Shown here one piece after another: positions 1-8,804 of a stretch of DNA of 64,000 bases (within the stretch, counting starts at the first letter, position 1; the number at the start of each line of letters is the position of its first letter). The notes beneath the pieces were generated by a model. It was not told where the DNA came from and made no database searches. It worked only from the letters and a program-made list of their open reading frames with translations. Position numbers and translations under genes: made by a program. The DNA comes from Pseudoalteromonas aliena SW19 (GTDB lineage: Bacteria; Pseudomonadota; Gammaproteobacteria; Enterobacterales; Alteromonadaceae). The stretch spans positions 1-64,000 of the forward strand of contig NZ_AQGU01000029.1 of NCBI RefSeq assembly GCF_014905615.1. The letters are read 5' to 3'.

Positions 1-105
1 TATTTAACCACCTTTAAACTTCTTTATTTATACTAAGCAATATTAATGGTGTAAAAATATTATTAGATGTCTTCTTTTTAAAATGCATGTCGCTATAAAT
101 AGTTG

Positions 106-134
106 TTTACAGCTAATTGAATGGACATTATACT
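106..134 (+). promoter_or_regulatory. Probable promoter of the parAB operon
   Basis: A -35-like TTTACA (106-111) and a -10-like TATACT (129-134) are separated by exactly 17 bp, close to the sigma-70 consensus. Transcription would start near 141, leaving about 20 nt of leader before the parA start at 162. An ATG at 117 lies inside this promoter, which argues against it as the parA start. Direct reading; no expression evidence. Confidence 0.6.
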
Positions 135-161
135 ATCTGCCTAACTTTGAGGAAGGAAAGT

Positions 162-1400
162 ATGTCTATCAACAATAACGCGCTAAATACCTATCGGCTT
201 TTAAAAGCAACTGCTGAGGTTGCAGAAAAGTCACTAGAAGGACGTATTCAACATTACCGCGCTCATCTTAAATCAGAAGAGAAAGAATTAAGAACATACA
301 CCCAAAAAGCAGCTGCAGACTTACTAGGTTGTAATAATCGCACCTTAAAAAGACGTCATGATAACGGTGATTTTGACGATTTAAACATAAAGCGCGGTGC
401 AAATGGCCATTATGCTTACACACTTGTAAATATTTTTTCCATGGCTGATATCATGGATATCAAGCCCGATCACCGTACAAATAATGATAAACTCCAAGTT
501 ATTGTCATAAATTCACTCAAAGGCGGTTGTGGTAAAACAACCAGTATGGTTAATATTGCTGCAGCGCTTGCTACAACAAATATTAAGCGTTATCGCATTG
601 GTATTATTGATTTAGATCCACAAGGATCGTCATCAAGTTTCTTCCCATCAAGTGAACACGACCCAATTACGGTTGGCGATTTAATGCGTGATTGCATTGA
701 CTTAGAGGAAGGTGAAACATGGCCAGAATTTGTATCAAATTCATTTTTACCTACTCATATTCCTAATATTCGTGTTTTACCTTCTGGTATGGATGACTTT
801 TATTTTGAACACGAAACTGCCACTATACTCAAAGATTCCTCAAATTATGAACAAACTCGCCATTATCATAAGTTACTCGAAAAAGTAATTGAACCGGTAA
901 AAGACGAGTTTGACATTTTACTTATTGACACAGCTCCAACACTTAACTTTATGTTTTATAATGCATTAATGGCATCTACCGCAATGCTTATTCCAGTCCA
1001 TCCAGAAGCTGTGGATTTTGATGCTAATAACAAATATTTAAAACGTTTAGGTGAAATTTATCATACCGTTGCTGCGCTTGGTCATGAAGGCTGGGACTTT
1101 ATGCAGTTTTTAGTAACCAACTACGTTAAAGGTAATCATTCACAGCGCGATATTGTCAAAGATGTGCGTAGTGCATTTGGTCGCCAAGTAATGAGTTATC
1201 CTATCAACCATAGTTCAGCAATTACAGCAAGCTCTTCATCTTTTAACACTATTTTTGATCAAAAAGCATCTGATAGCTTAGCGAGTCGTGAGTCACTTAT
1301 GCGTGCCCAAGAAAACATAAAAGATGTTGTTGATGAGCTTGAAATGCTGATTCGCTCCAATTGGCAATCTACACAATCAAAATTAAATACCCCTAAGTAA
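162..1400 (+). CDS. parA: ParA partition ATPase (type Ia, P1/SopA-like)
   Basis: Deviant Walker ATPase that segregates the replicon by acting on ParB-parS complexes over the nucleoid. From the chosen start the protein has 412 residues, near the 400 usual for type Ia ParA. An N-terminal extension with a helix-turn-helix-like stretch (about residues 45-65, TQKAAADLLGC) precedes a deviant Walker A motif KGGCGKTT (about 120-127), a Walker A' segment IIDLDPQG and the Walker B segment LLIDTAPT. I chose the ATG at 162 because AGGAAGG lies 7 nt upstream; the ATG at 117 falls within the promoter. parB follows after 15 bp. Type Ia ParA proteins usually repress their own operon through this N-terminal domain, so autoregulation is likely here (inference from the family). 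Confidence 0.93.
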   Translation: MSINNNALNTYRLLKATAEVAEKSLEGRIQHYRAHLKSEEKELRTYTQKAAADLLGCNNRTLKRRHDNGDFDDLNIKRGANGHYAYTLVNIFSMADIMDIKPDHRTNNDKLQVIVINSLKGGCGKTTSMVNIAAALATTNIKRYRIGIIDLDPQGSSSSFFPSSEHDPITVGDLMRDCIDLEEGETWPEFVSNSFLPTHIPNIRVLPSGMDDFYFEHETATILKDSSNYEQTRHYHKLLEKVIEPVKDEFDILLIDTAPTLNFMFYNALMASTAMLIPVHPEAVDFDANNKYLKRLGEIYHTVAALGHEGWDFMQFLVTNYVKGNHSQRDIVKDVRSAFGRQVMSYPINHSSAITASSSSFNTIFDQKASDSLASRESLMRAQENIKDVVDELEMLIRSNWQSTQSKLNTPK

Positions 1401-1415
1401 GGATGTTAAATAAAA

Positions 1416-2378
1416 ATGGCTAAAAAACGTAAAAATGACACCCGCTTAGATCCTTTTGCAACAGCTGTAGGTACTAGCAGCCTCGATGCACTCCTTGAAC
1501 AAGCCAGTGCTGGTGATGTGATAAGAATGCCCGCACCTAGCGATCCTACTCGGCAGATAACACTTATTTGTAAAGTGATCCCGCATGCAGATATTGAGTC
1601 TACAACAGGTGTATATGGTAAAAATCGTCGTGTACAAGCGCTTCTAAATGAAAAGTCAGTGTCGGATATTCTTCCTGCAATATCTGACGATGGCCGTAAT
1701 CAGCATCCTGCTCTACTTTGGGATCAAGGTGATACAAGCTTAGTTTTAGCAGGCTCTCGACGTCGCATGGCTTGTATTTTAGGGAATGCTGATTACTTAG
1801 TACTGAGCTCAAGTGATTTTACAGAGCAAGATGCTAAAATTTTAGCTGTGTCATCAGATCAATATATTGCGCCAAGTTTATGGGAACTAGGACAAGCTTA
1901 TCAACAAACCAAAAATGAATTGATTGAGCAAGGTAAAAAAGGATCTTATCGTGAAATTGCAGCGATAGAAGGTGTATCTCATACAGCTATAGCTGATGCG
2001 ATTAAAGCTTATGAGCAAATTCCAGCAAATGTTATAGCACTTTACCCAACAGCTAATCACGTAGGTAGAGAAGTTGCTAAAAAGCTTGCTAATGCAAAGG
2101 AGCGCGATTGTGAGACCTTTAATCAGTTAGTGGTTGATCTAGCAAGCAATAACGAAATTAATGCGATTACAAGCGATGACAAGCGCGCTATGGAAATAAC
2201 TAAATGCTTAACTGCTGAGCCGCATATGGTTGTTAAACGTGAAGCTGTACTTGAAAATGACTTTGTTTCATTGCAACGAAACCTTAAAAGTGGCGACGTC
2301 TCTATAAAAATAAATAACAAAGTGATGACTGACAAACGATTAGATCAACTTACTAAGTTATTAAGTGCTTTTAATTAG
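1416..2378 (+). CDS. parB: ParB partition protein (P1-type centromere-binding protein)
   Basis: Centromere-binding partner of the upstream ParA, 320 residues, in the size range of P1/F ParB and SopB. The ParB/Spo0J core shows the GSRRRMACIL box (about 113-122) and a central helix-turn-helix (about 178-197, IAAIEGVSHTAIADAI) typical of sequence-specific DNA binding. IAPSLWELG resembles the P1 ParB subgroup. It starts 15 bp after parA in the same transcription unit, with GGATG as a modest ribosome site. Five copies of a 19-bp motif begin 3 bp after its stop codon, the expected place for parS. Which box is bound cannot be decided from sequence alone. Confidence 0.92.
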   Translation: MAKKRKNDTRLDPFATAVGTSSLDALLEQASAGDVIRMPAPSDPTRQITLICKVIPHADIESTTGVYGKNRRVQALLNEKSVSDILPAISDDGRNQHPALLWDQGDTSLVLAGSRRRMACILGNADYLVLSSSDFTEQDAKILAVSSDQYIAPSLWELGQAYQQTKNELIEQGKKGSYREIAAIEGVSHTAIADAIKAYEQIPANVIALYPTANHVGREVAKKLANAKERDCETFNQLVVDLASNNEINAITSDDKRAMEITKCLTAEPHMVVKREAVLENDFVSLQRNLKSGDVSIKINNKVMTDKRLDQLTKLLSAFN

Positions 2379-2381
2379 TTA

Positions 2382-2588
2382 CTTAGTAAAATAGCGATCT
2401 GTTGGGTTTATGTAGTTAGTAAAATATTGATCTGCTATATCATTAAGTTAGTAAAAATCTGATCTATATACGTTATTAATGCGTTTATTTAGCCTATTTT
2501 ATAGCGTAGATCATTTTTTTACTAACTGGCTTTCTCTTTTTTAGCTCTTCGCCACATGTTTTAAAAAATGTTAGTAAAATTCTGATCT
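2382..2588. repeat. parS/iteron-like array of five 19-bp GATC-containing sites
   Basis: Consensus (G/C)TTAGTAAAA(T/A)NNTGATC(T/C). Plus-strand copies lie at 2382-2400 (weakest, one mismatch), 2415-2433, 2447-2465 and 2570-2588; a minus-strand copy lies at 2508-2526. They fill the non-coding stretch after parB, and 2589-2806 shows nothing further. Placement next to parB suggests a centromere (parS). The invariant GATC, a Dam site, is equally reminiscent of the methylation-dependent iterons of Vibrio chromosome II. The same motif recurs around 54.1-57.7 kb. Confidence 0.75.
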
Positions 2589-2806
2589 ATAAAGCCCTCT
2601 AACTATTATATAAGTTGTTTTTATTTTTTGAATTGGCTGCATTTTACAATTTATTCAACAAAATCCATTCTAAATTTAGTTATAAACCGATTTTTTACCA
2701 ACCAATCAACACCTACTAGTTTATATAGCGTTAATATTGCTTTAGCTCAAAGCACATAAGGCATATACTGGCAGAATTATTTTTAAAAACTAATCCTTAG
2801 AGTGAC

Positions 2807-5800
2807 ATGTCTGCTAACTTATCAAAAAATGATTTACTGGCTATTTTTGAAGAAATTAAAAATGAGCAGGCTACCCAGTTTCCTCTTTCCGAACGCTTTA
2901 TAAATAAACTGTTTAGGCCTAACGTGCTTGCTAAAGGGAAAGAGTACTACAAAAATGGAAAAATCACTTGGTTAGAGCATACTTCTAACTTTTCTGTTGT
3001 TGATTCAACGGTTCTTGGTGATAACGGTACGCCGTTTAATCAACGTATTGAGATCAGTAAATTACCAACTGGTTACTCCGTTGACACACATTGCACGTGT
3101 AATATAAAAACGAAATGCCGACACCTTGCAGCAATTTTATTAAAACTTAAGATAGAGCACTCTGGTGAATACGGTGAGGATTATTTTATTAATGATTGGT
3201 TTAGCGAGTTAAGTGCACTTAAAAGTGCAGAGCAAGCAGTGCCATCTCAGGTTTTACTATTTGTCTTAGATATCGAAAATAATAAAGTATTTCTATCGCC
3301 TAAAATAGCCAATTACGATAAAGACCAAAATTACACATTAGGCCGTAACCTTACTGATCAACAACTCAATAGTTTTATAACCCCCAATGATTTACTCGAA
3401 AGTGACTTTAGGCTTTACAGTTGGATACGTTCGCAAAATGCTGTCGGAAGTATTGAGCTTAAAGGCCAATGGGGTTTTAATGCGCTGCAGCAGTTAATTG
3501 CAACTGAGCGCCTATTTTTACAACGCTCTCGTGTTGCTATTAAACCACAAAGCGGTCAAGCACTTAGTTTTAAGTGGCAACAAGAAAAAGACTTAACTCA
3601 GCTGGGTATTAATTTAGAGCAAAGTAAAAGCTGGGCACTGCTCAAAACAACCCCACCTACTTATATCGATTTAGATCATTTAAAAATTGGTCGTATACGT
3701 ACACCTTTAAGTGCTGACGAAATTTCGCATTTACAAACAATGCCAGCGCTACATAGCGCAAACTTTGATCGAATATATAAACAGTTAGCTGATAACTTTG
3801 GTGCAGGCGTAATACCACATCCAACAAATTCGCAAACAGCGCTCCCTAAAGCTGCAAGTAATGCTGTGTTAAAAGTGACTATGGGAGAGCGAGGTTTAGC
3901 GCTTTCATTGTTATTTAAGTATAAAAACAAAAACTATTTAGCTGGTGAAGCGCCCGCGAGCATAATAAATAATGCATTTGAGAATACTGTTACAAATGAA
4001 CTTGTAAATTTAGGTTTTGAGTTTTGTAAAGGGGGTTTACAAAGTGAATTTGTTTTCACTAAACAATCCCCTATTCACTTGCATTGGCTTACTTATGAAG
4101 TACTTCCAAGCTTTAAAGAGCGGGGTTGGAAAGTAACAATTAGCAAAATGACAGTGGCTAATCCACAAAGCGAAGTAACACTTTATGCTAATCGAGCCGT
4201 AGGCCATCAAATGCATTGTAAAGTAATACTTGGTGATGCTAAAGCCGCGTTACTTTTCACTAACGAAGATCTCGTCTATCAATCACTGAATCGTCAAAGT
4301 GAATTATTTCATTACTATCCTGTAGGTCGTCAGTTTGGGGTTATAAATAAATCAGCGATAAATTTACTATGTGAATTTAAGCAGCGTTTCGAGTTTGTAA
4401 AAACACGAGACGAATTTAATATACCGCTTTCGTACCTCCCTGAGCTTGTAAAACATACAGCCATAAATGTTGAGCTACATGACGATTCTTTAGATCTTTA
4501 CTTACAAGAGTTAAATAATACCGATCATACTATGGCGAAGGTGTCGCTTCATGGCTTAAATGATTCAGTAGAACTTAGAGAGTACCAACAACAAGGTGTC
4601 GATTGGTTAAGTTTTTTAAAACGCCACAAATTAGGTGGTATTTTAGCCGACGACATGGGGCTTGGTAAAACACTGCAAGTTATCGCATTTTTAACAAGCA
4701 CCTTTAACCGTCCGCAAGCCGGGCCAACTTTAATAGTATGCCCTACAAGTCTTGTTAGTAACTGGCAAAACGAAATAACAAAGTTTGCGAAAGGATTAAA
4801 GGTAACAACTATTTTTGGCTCTCACCGAAATGAGCCATTACAGCACCTTGCCCAGTCTCAATGCATATTAACAACATATCCGCTGTTGAAGCGTGATATA
4901 GCTTATTATTCGCCGCTGTATTTCGAAAATATAATTCTCGATGAAGCGCAATATATTAAAAATGACACAGCGCAAGTCTCGCGCTTGGTTAAGCGTTTGA
5001 ATGCCGAGTTTAAATTATGTTTAAGTGGTACACCAATCGAAAACAACTTGCTTGAGCTTAAATCGTTACTCGACTTTGCTATGCCATCATTACTTGGTTC
5101 ACAAGCTCATTTTAAACAGCATTTTCAAACGCCTATTGAACGCGAAGCAGACATACAAAGAGCTGAGCAATTAAAAGCGCTGATCATGCCCTTTATAATG
5201 CGCCGAACTAAAGCACAAGTGGCGCAAGAACTTCCTGAAAAAACAGAGTTAACTAAAGAGTTTGAGTTTGAACCTAAGCAAAAAGAAATGTATCAGGGAA
5301 TTACGCAGGCTCTTGAAGAAAAGTTAATCGACTTATTTGCAGAGCAAGGCGTACAAAAAAGTAAACTCGCTTTTTTAGAAGCATTATTGAAACTCAGACA
5401 AATTTGTTGTCACCCTAAATTAATCGAGCCCGATACGCAGGCTGGCTCAGCCAAATTAGAATGGCTAGCGACCCATTTACCATTAATGCTAAGCCTTGGC
5501 CGTAAAGTTATTATATTTAGTCAATTTACCTCGGCACTCGACTTAATAGCTAAGCGCCTAGAAGAAATAAACATAGACTTTAGCTTACTTACAGGCCAAA
5601 CACGCCATCGCGATAAAGTAATTGATGAGTTTACCAGTGGTAAAACATCGGTGTTTTTAATTAGTTTAAAAGCCGGTGGTACCGGTCTTAATTTAACGCA
5701 GGCCGATACAGTTATACATTTTGATCCATGGTGGAACCCTGCGGTAGAGAAACAGGCAACTGATCGTGCTTATCGAATTGGGCAAACTAACCCTGTTTTT

Positions 5801-5953
5801 GTATATAAGCTCATAATGAGTAACTCAATTGAACAGAAAGTATTTAAAATGCAAGAAGATAAGCAAGCGCTTGTTGACGCATTATTTACTGATAAATCAA
5901 TGAGTTTTACTCAGTTTGACGAACAACAGATGTTGTCTCTGATTAAAAATTAA
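2807..5953 (+). CDS. SNF2-family helicase with N-terminal SWIM zinc finger
   Basis: Swi2/Snf2 ATP-dependent DNA translocase of 1048 residues, presumably remodelling protein-DNA complexes or assisting repair. A SWIM zinc motif (CTCNIKTKCRH, about residues 98-108) is followed by a long SNF2-associated region. The ATPase core comes next: Walker A DDMGLGKT (about 617), DEAQ box (about 711), motif III LSGTPIENN, and the C-terminal helicase motif VI QATDRAYRIGQ (about 983). This bacterial SWIM-SNF2 arrangement is common and the enzymes are mostly uncharacterised. The ATG at 2807 has only a weak GAG ribosome site. It is followed by the small tandem repeat array and appears to be monocistronic. Confidence 0.92.
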   Translation: MSANLSKNDLLAIFEEIKNEQATQFPLSERFINKLFRPNVLAKGKEYYKNGKITWLEHTSNFSVVDSTVLGDNGTPFNQRIEISKLPTGYSVDTHCTCNIKTKCRHLAAILLKLKIEHSGEYGEDYFINDWFSELSALKSAEQAVPSQVLLFVLDIENNKVFLSPKIANYDKDQNYTLGRNLTDQQLNSFITPNDLLESDFRLYSWIRSQNAVGSIELKGQWGFNALQQLIATERLFLQRSRVAIKPQSGQALSFKWQQEKDLTQLGINLEQSKSWALLKTTPPTYIDLDHLKIGRIRTPLSADEISHLQTMPALHSANFDRIYKQLADNFGAGVIPHPTNSQTALPKAASNAVLKVTMGERGLALSLLFKYKNKNYLAGEAPASIINNAFENTVTNELVNLGFEFCKGGLQSEFVFTKQSPIHLHWLTYEVLPSFKERGWKVTISKMTVANPQSEVTLYANRAVGHQMHCKVILGDAKAALLFTNEDLVYQSLNRQSELFHYYPVGRQFGVINKSAINLLCEFKQRFEFVKTRDEFNIPLSYLPELVKHTAINVELHDDSLDLYLQELNNTDHTMAKVSLHGLNDSVELREYQQQGVDWLSFLKRHKLGGILADDMGLGKTLQVIAFLTSTFNRPQAGPTLIVCPTSLVSNWQNEITKFAKGLKVTTIFGSHRNEPLQHLAQSQCILTTYPLLKRDIAYYSPLYFENIILDEAQYIKNDTAQVSRLVKRLNAEFKLCLSGTPIENNLLELKSLLDFAMPSLLGSQAHFKQHFQTPIEREADIQRAEQLKALIMPFIMRRTKAQVAQELPEKTELTKEFEFEPKQKEMYQGITQALEEKLIDLFAEQGVQKSKLAFLEALLKLRQICCHPKLIEPDTQAGSAKLEWLATHLPLMLSLGRKVIIFSQFTSALDLIAKRLEEINIDFSLLTGQTRHRDKVIDEFTSGKTSVFLISLKAGGTGLNLTQADTVIHFDPWWNPAVEKQATDRAYRIGQTNPVFVYKLIMSNSIEQKVFKMQEDKQALVDALFTDKSMSFTQFDEQQMLSLIKN

Positions 5954-5973
5954 ATTAATTTCAGAATATTCGA

Positions 5974-6655
5974 ATTTTTATGAACTTAATTAAAAATAGG
6001 GCGTCTACTATTATGCTTGTTGATTAATTGCAGTTAATACAAGTATTCATGTTGATTTCCCCATTTAGTTACTAATTTTAGTAATGATTAAGCCAGTTCG
6101 TTTTGAACTGGCTTTTTTTATGTCTAAAACCTACCAATGAAATATTATTTTAAAATTTTTCATTTTTTATGAACTTAATTAAAAAAGGGGCGTCTACTAT
6201 TATGCTTGTTGATTAATTGCAGTTAATACAGGTTTTCATGTTGATTCCCCTATTTAGTTACTAATTTTAGTAATAATTAAGCCAGTTCGTTTTGAACTGG
6301 CTTTTTTTATGCCTAAAACTCACCATTGAAATATTATTTTAAAATTTTTCATTTTTTATGAACTTAATTAAAAATAGGGCGTCTACTATTATGCTTGTTG
6401 ATTAATTGCAGTTAATACAGGTTTTCATGTTGATTCCCCATTTAATTACTAATTTTAGTAATAATTAAGCCAGTTCGTTTTGAACTGGCTTTTTTTATGC
6501 CTCAAACTCACCATTGAATTATTATTTTAAAATTTTTCATTCTTTATGAACTTAATTAAAAAAGGGGCGTCTACTATTATGCTTGTTGATTCCCCTATTT
6601 AGTTACTAATTTTAGTAATGATTAAGCCAGTTCGTTTTGAACTGGCTTTTTTTAT
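5974..6655 (+). repeat. Four tandem copies of a ~189-bp unit, each ending in a rho-independent terminator
   Basis: The block GCGTCTACTATTATGCTTG starts at 6001, 6190, 6379 and 6567, giving spacings of 189, 189 and 188 bp. Each unit contains an A/T-rich lead, this conserved block, a small hairpin TTACTAATTTTAGTAA (one arm altered in unit 3, which reads ATTACTAA) and a terminator (stem AGCCAGTTC/GAACTGGCT, loop GTTTT variants, seven T's). Terminators lie at 6091-6119, 6280-6308, 6468-6496 and 6625-6653. Unit 4 lost 32 bp between two TGTTGATT direct repeats. The terminators read on the plus strand only. Four identical terminators in series go beyond what stopping the helicase transcript needs. 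Confidence 0.85.
6155..6309 (+). ncRNA. Candidate small RNA (unit 2 shown; units 1, 3 and 4 equivalent)
   Basis: Taking unit 2 as reference, a -10-like TACTAT or TATTAT (6195-6203) could start a transcript of about 95-100 nt. It would carry the TTACTAATTTTAGTAA hairpin and end at the terminator 6280-6308. The -35 region (TTAATT) is poor, so the promoter is uncertain. An ATG in the lead (6169) opens a 15-codon reading frame present in all units (18 codons in unit 4), but it has no Shine-Dalgarno. The similarity between units is in structure and non-coding sequence, so an RNA product fits better than a peptide. Inference. Confidence 0.45.
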
Positions 6656-6737
6656 GCCTGTATTTCTTTGCTCCCCTACTTCTATTGATAGTTATTCGCT
6701 ATGATGGCATGTCACTAAATGTTATAAGTTTATTGTT

Positions 6738-8204
6738 ATGTTTATTCAAATACTCACTAATATTGATTGGTTAAGCGCAGGCGTCGGGGTTGCTCTAGGC
6801 GTTGTACTTTACGGCGTTGTATCAGTACAGTTGCGCAAAAAATTACAGCAAAAAATAAGCGAGCAACAACAGCAGCTTTCAATTTTACAAAATCAATTTG
6901 ATAATAAAGCGCTACAACACACTACCCTGTTAGAAGATCATGAGCTGCTTGAGCACACTCACCAAGAGCAGCGCGATGAGGCGCAGCATTTTAAAACCCG
7001 GTTTAGCGAACAAGAAAAACAAAGCATTCAATACAACCACTTTTGGCGTAAAGCTGAAGGTGAATTAACAGCGCTTCGCGAGCAATACAACCAACGCGAT
7101 GTTGAATATAATAATATGCGCACCACGCTTGAGCAAAAACAGCAAAACTTTACCGAACAGCTAGCGCAAATTGAACAAAGTAAAAATATGCTCAAAAAAG
7201 AGTTTGAAAACCTAGCTAACAAAATTTTAGAAGAAAAATCACAAAGCTTTAAAACTCTAAACCAAGAAAGTATTGAGCAACTACTAAAACCTGTACAAGG
7301 TGAGTTAAAAGGGTTTAGAGAGAAAATGGAATCAATACACGTTGAAGATATAAAGCAACGTACCGCACTTAAAACCGAGTTACTGCATTTACAGGCCAAA
7401 AGCCAAGCCATTACTGATCAAGCAGATAAGCTCAGTAACGCATTACAAGGGCAAAAAAAGACCCAAGGTAATTGGGGCGAGTTAATGCTTGAGAACGTGT
7501 TAGATAGCGCAGGTTTGCGCGCAGGTGTTGATTACAAGCGAGAGGTGTCGTTTAACACCGAAGATGGCCGATTGCGCCCCGATGTAGTTGTATACTTACC
7601 GCAAGGGCGGCACTTAGTTATTGATGCTAAAACATCGCTAAACGCCTATACCCGTTATGTAAATGCCGAAAACGAGTTAGATGCTAATCAAGCAATTAAA
7701 GAGCATGTAAACGCCGTTACAGCGCGTATTAATGAACTTGCTAGTAAATCATACGATCGCTTACCTGGTATTAACTCGCCAGAAGTTGTGGTTATGTTTG
7801 TGCCAATAGAATCAGCCTTTGTTGAGGCCCTTAAGTATCAAAGTGATATTTATCAACAAGCAATTGAAAAAAACATATTAGTGGCTACACCGACTACGCT
7901 GCTTACAAGTTTAAACATTGTTAAGCAGCTTTGGCGCTTTGAAGAGCAAACTAAATATTCAAAAGAGCTAGCAAATAGAGCTGAGCGTTTTTATAACAAG
8001 CTCAACGGCTTTTTAACCAGTATGGAAGGCGTAGGTAAACAGCTTGATAAAGCAAAGGAAAGCTACGATAAAGCATTTTCTCAGTTATATCGTGGCAAAG
8101 GTAACTTAATTAAACAAGCCTCTGAGTTTAAAGAACTGGGTGTATCAGTGCAAAAAGAGTTACCTAATGAGAGTGTTGAACGAGCTCAGCTAGAATTGGA
8201 TTAA
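6738..8204 (+). CDS. rmuC: RmuC-family DNA recombination protein
   Basis: RmuC limits recombination at inverted repeats and is a predicted nuclease related to the PD-(D/E)XK fold. The 488 residues match the family length. A single N-terminal membrane segment (about 8-28, GVGVALGVVLYGVVSV) is followed by a long Gln/Glu-rich coiled coil (about 35-230) and the RmuC core. The core holds GNWGELMLENVLDSAG, a DVVVYLP strand and the VIDAKTSL segment typical of the catalytic region. The gene lies alone after the four-copy repeat array and ends before a 16-bp perfect inverted repeat. The start has no strong ribosome site, but the signal-anchor beginning there supports it. Confidence 0.92.
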   Translation: MFIQILTNIDWLSAGVGVALGVVLYGVVSVQLRKKLQQKISEQQQQLSILQNQFDNKALQHTTLLEDHELLEHTHQEQRDEAQHFKTRFSEQEKQSIQYNHFWRKAEGELTALREQYNQRDVEYNNMRTTLEQKQQNFTEQLAQIEQSKNMLKKEFENLANKILEEKSQSFKTLNQESIEQLLKPVQGELKGFREKMESIHVEDIKQRTALKTELLHLQAKSQAITDQADKLSNALQGQKKTQGNWGELMLENVLDSAGLRAGVDYKREVSFNTEDGRLRPDVVVYLPQGRHLVIDAKTSLNAYTRYVNAENELDANQAIKEHVNAVTARINELASKSYDRLPGINSPEVVVMFVPIESAFVEALKYQSDIYQQAIEKNILVATPTTLLTSLNIVKQLWRFEEQTKYSKELANRAERFYNKLNGFLTSMEGVGKQLDKAKESYDKAFSQLYRGKGNLIKQASEFKELGVSVQKELPNESVERAQLELD

Positions 8205-8269
8205 CAATGTCAGCTTAAATGAGCCAGCACTACTAAAATCTTATTATAATTTTACTTAATATTTTACAT

Positions 8270-8316
8270 AGCTTCTTCGCGCATATTTAATGTCTATAAG
8301 TATGCGCGAAGAAGCT
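8270..8316. repeat. Perfect 16-bp inverted repeat downstream of rmuC
   Basis: AGCTTCTTCGCGCATA (8270-8285) and its exact reverse complement (8301-8316) flank a 15-nt loop. No T-run follows on either strand, so it is not a canonical rho-independent terminator. It may still end or stabilise the rmuC transcript. The rest of 8205-8404 shows nothing recognisable. Confidence 0.6.
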
Positions 8317-8402
8317 CATTATAATAATTATTGATTGTCGGTAACATAAAAGCACGTAACGTTATGCAAGCTATTCATTGATAAAATTATACATATAATC
8401 CC

Positions 8403-8570
8403 TAAGACCTGTTTATCTTTTTAGGTTGAACTTTCAGCAGACTGTTTGGTCGTTTAGGTAACGCAGCATAAATGCCAAACATGCGCTGTTCTTGGGGTCG
8501 TTTTGGGGGCTATTTACTCTTCGTTACTTGGCTTTTACTTAGCCCGCAAAGCTTTTTGTGTTACCCGAAA
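8403..8570. mobile_element. Degenerate copy of the AGGGCG/TTGACC MITE-like element
   Basis: Segments CAGCAGACTGTTTGG, AACGCAGCATAAATGCCAAA and ACATGCGCTG, then TTTACTTAGCCC, match the interior of the intact elements at 23092, 26172, 48977 and 57906, but the ends are eroded. A 62-codon reading frame inside it (8472-8660) is not a gene. The remaining sequence up to 8804 has no recognisable feature besides the leader of the next gene. Confidence 0.6.
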
Positions 8571-8804
8571 TATAATAGTGGCGTACTGGTTACTTTATAT
8601 TTTATGCTGCTCAAATGTAATAAGTATTGCATATTGCATGCAATTTGTCGTTTAATGTAGCTATGCTTGCGATGAACGTTCTGATATTAAACGCAAACTT
8701 TGCTAAAGTAAGCACTGTTAAACATTCGTTTGTTGAACCCAATAAGCGTGTTGCATAACCCTTAAAATAATAGCAACAAGCACACACCCACTTTAGGATC
8801 TCAC

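Noticed and set aside
117..161. Upstream start for parA at 117
   Set aside because: It lies inside the -35/-10 promoter region and has no ribosome site, while the ATG at 162 has AGGAAGG.
2343..2358. AGATCA...TACTAAG near the parB end as another site
   Set aside because: The spacing is 3 bp shorter than in the consensus; a chance partial match cannot be excluded.
5974..6655. Four 15-18-codon peptides starting at the ATG of each repeat unit, as a type I toxin array
   Set aside because: No Shine-Dalgarno and the peptide is not a hydrophobic helix; the structural RNA features are better conserved.
8472..8660. 62-codon reading frame
   Set aside because: It lies within the degenerate MITE copy, has no ribosome site and encodes hydrophobic low-quality sequence matching the element's repeat DNA.
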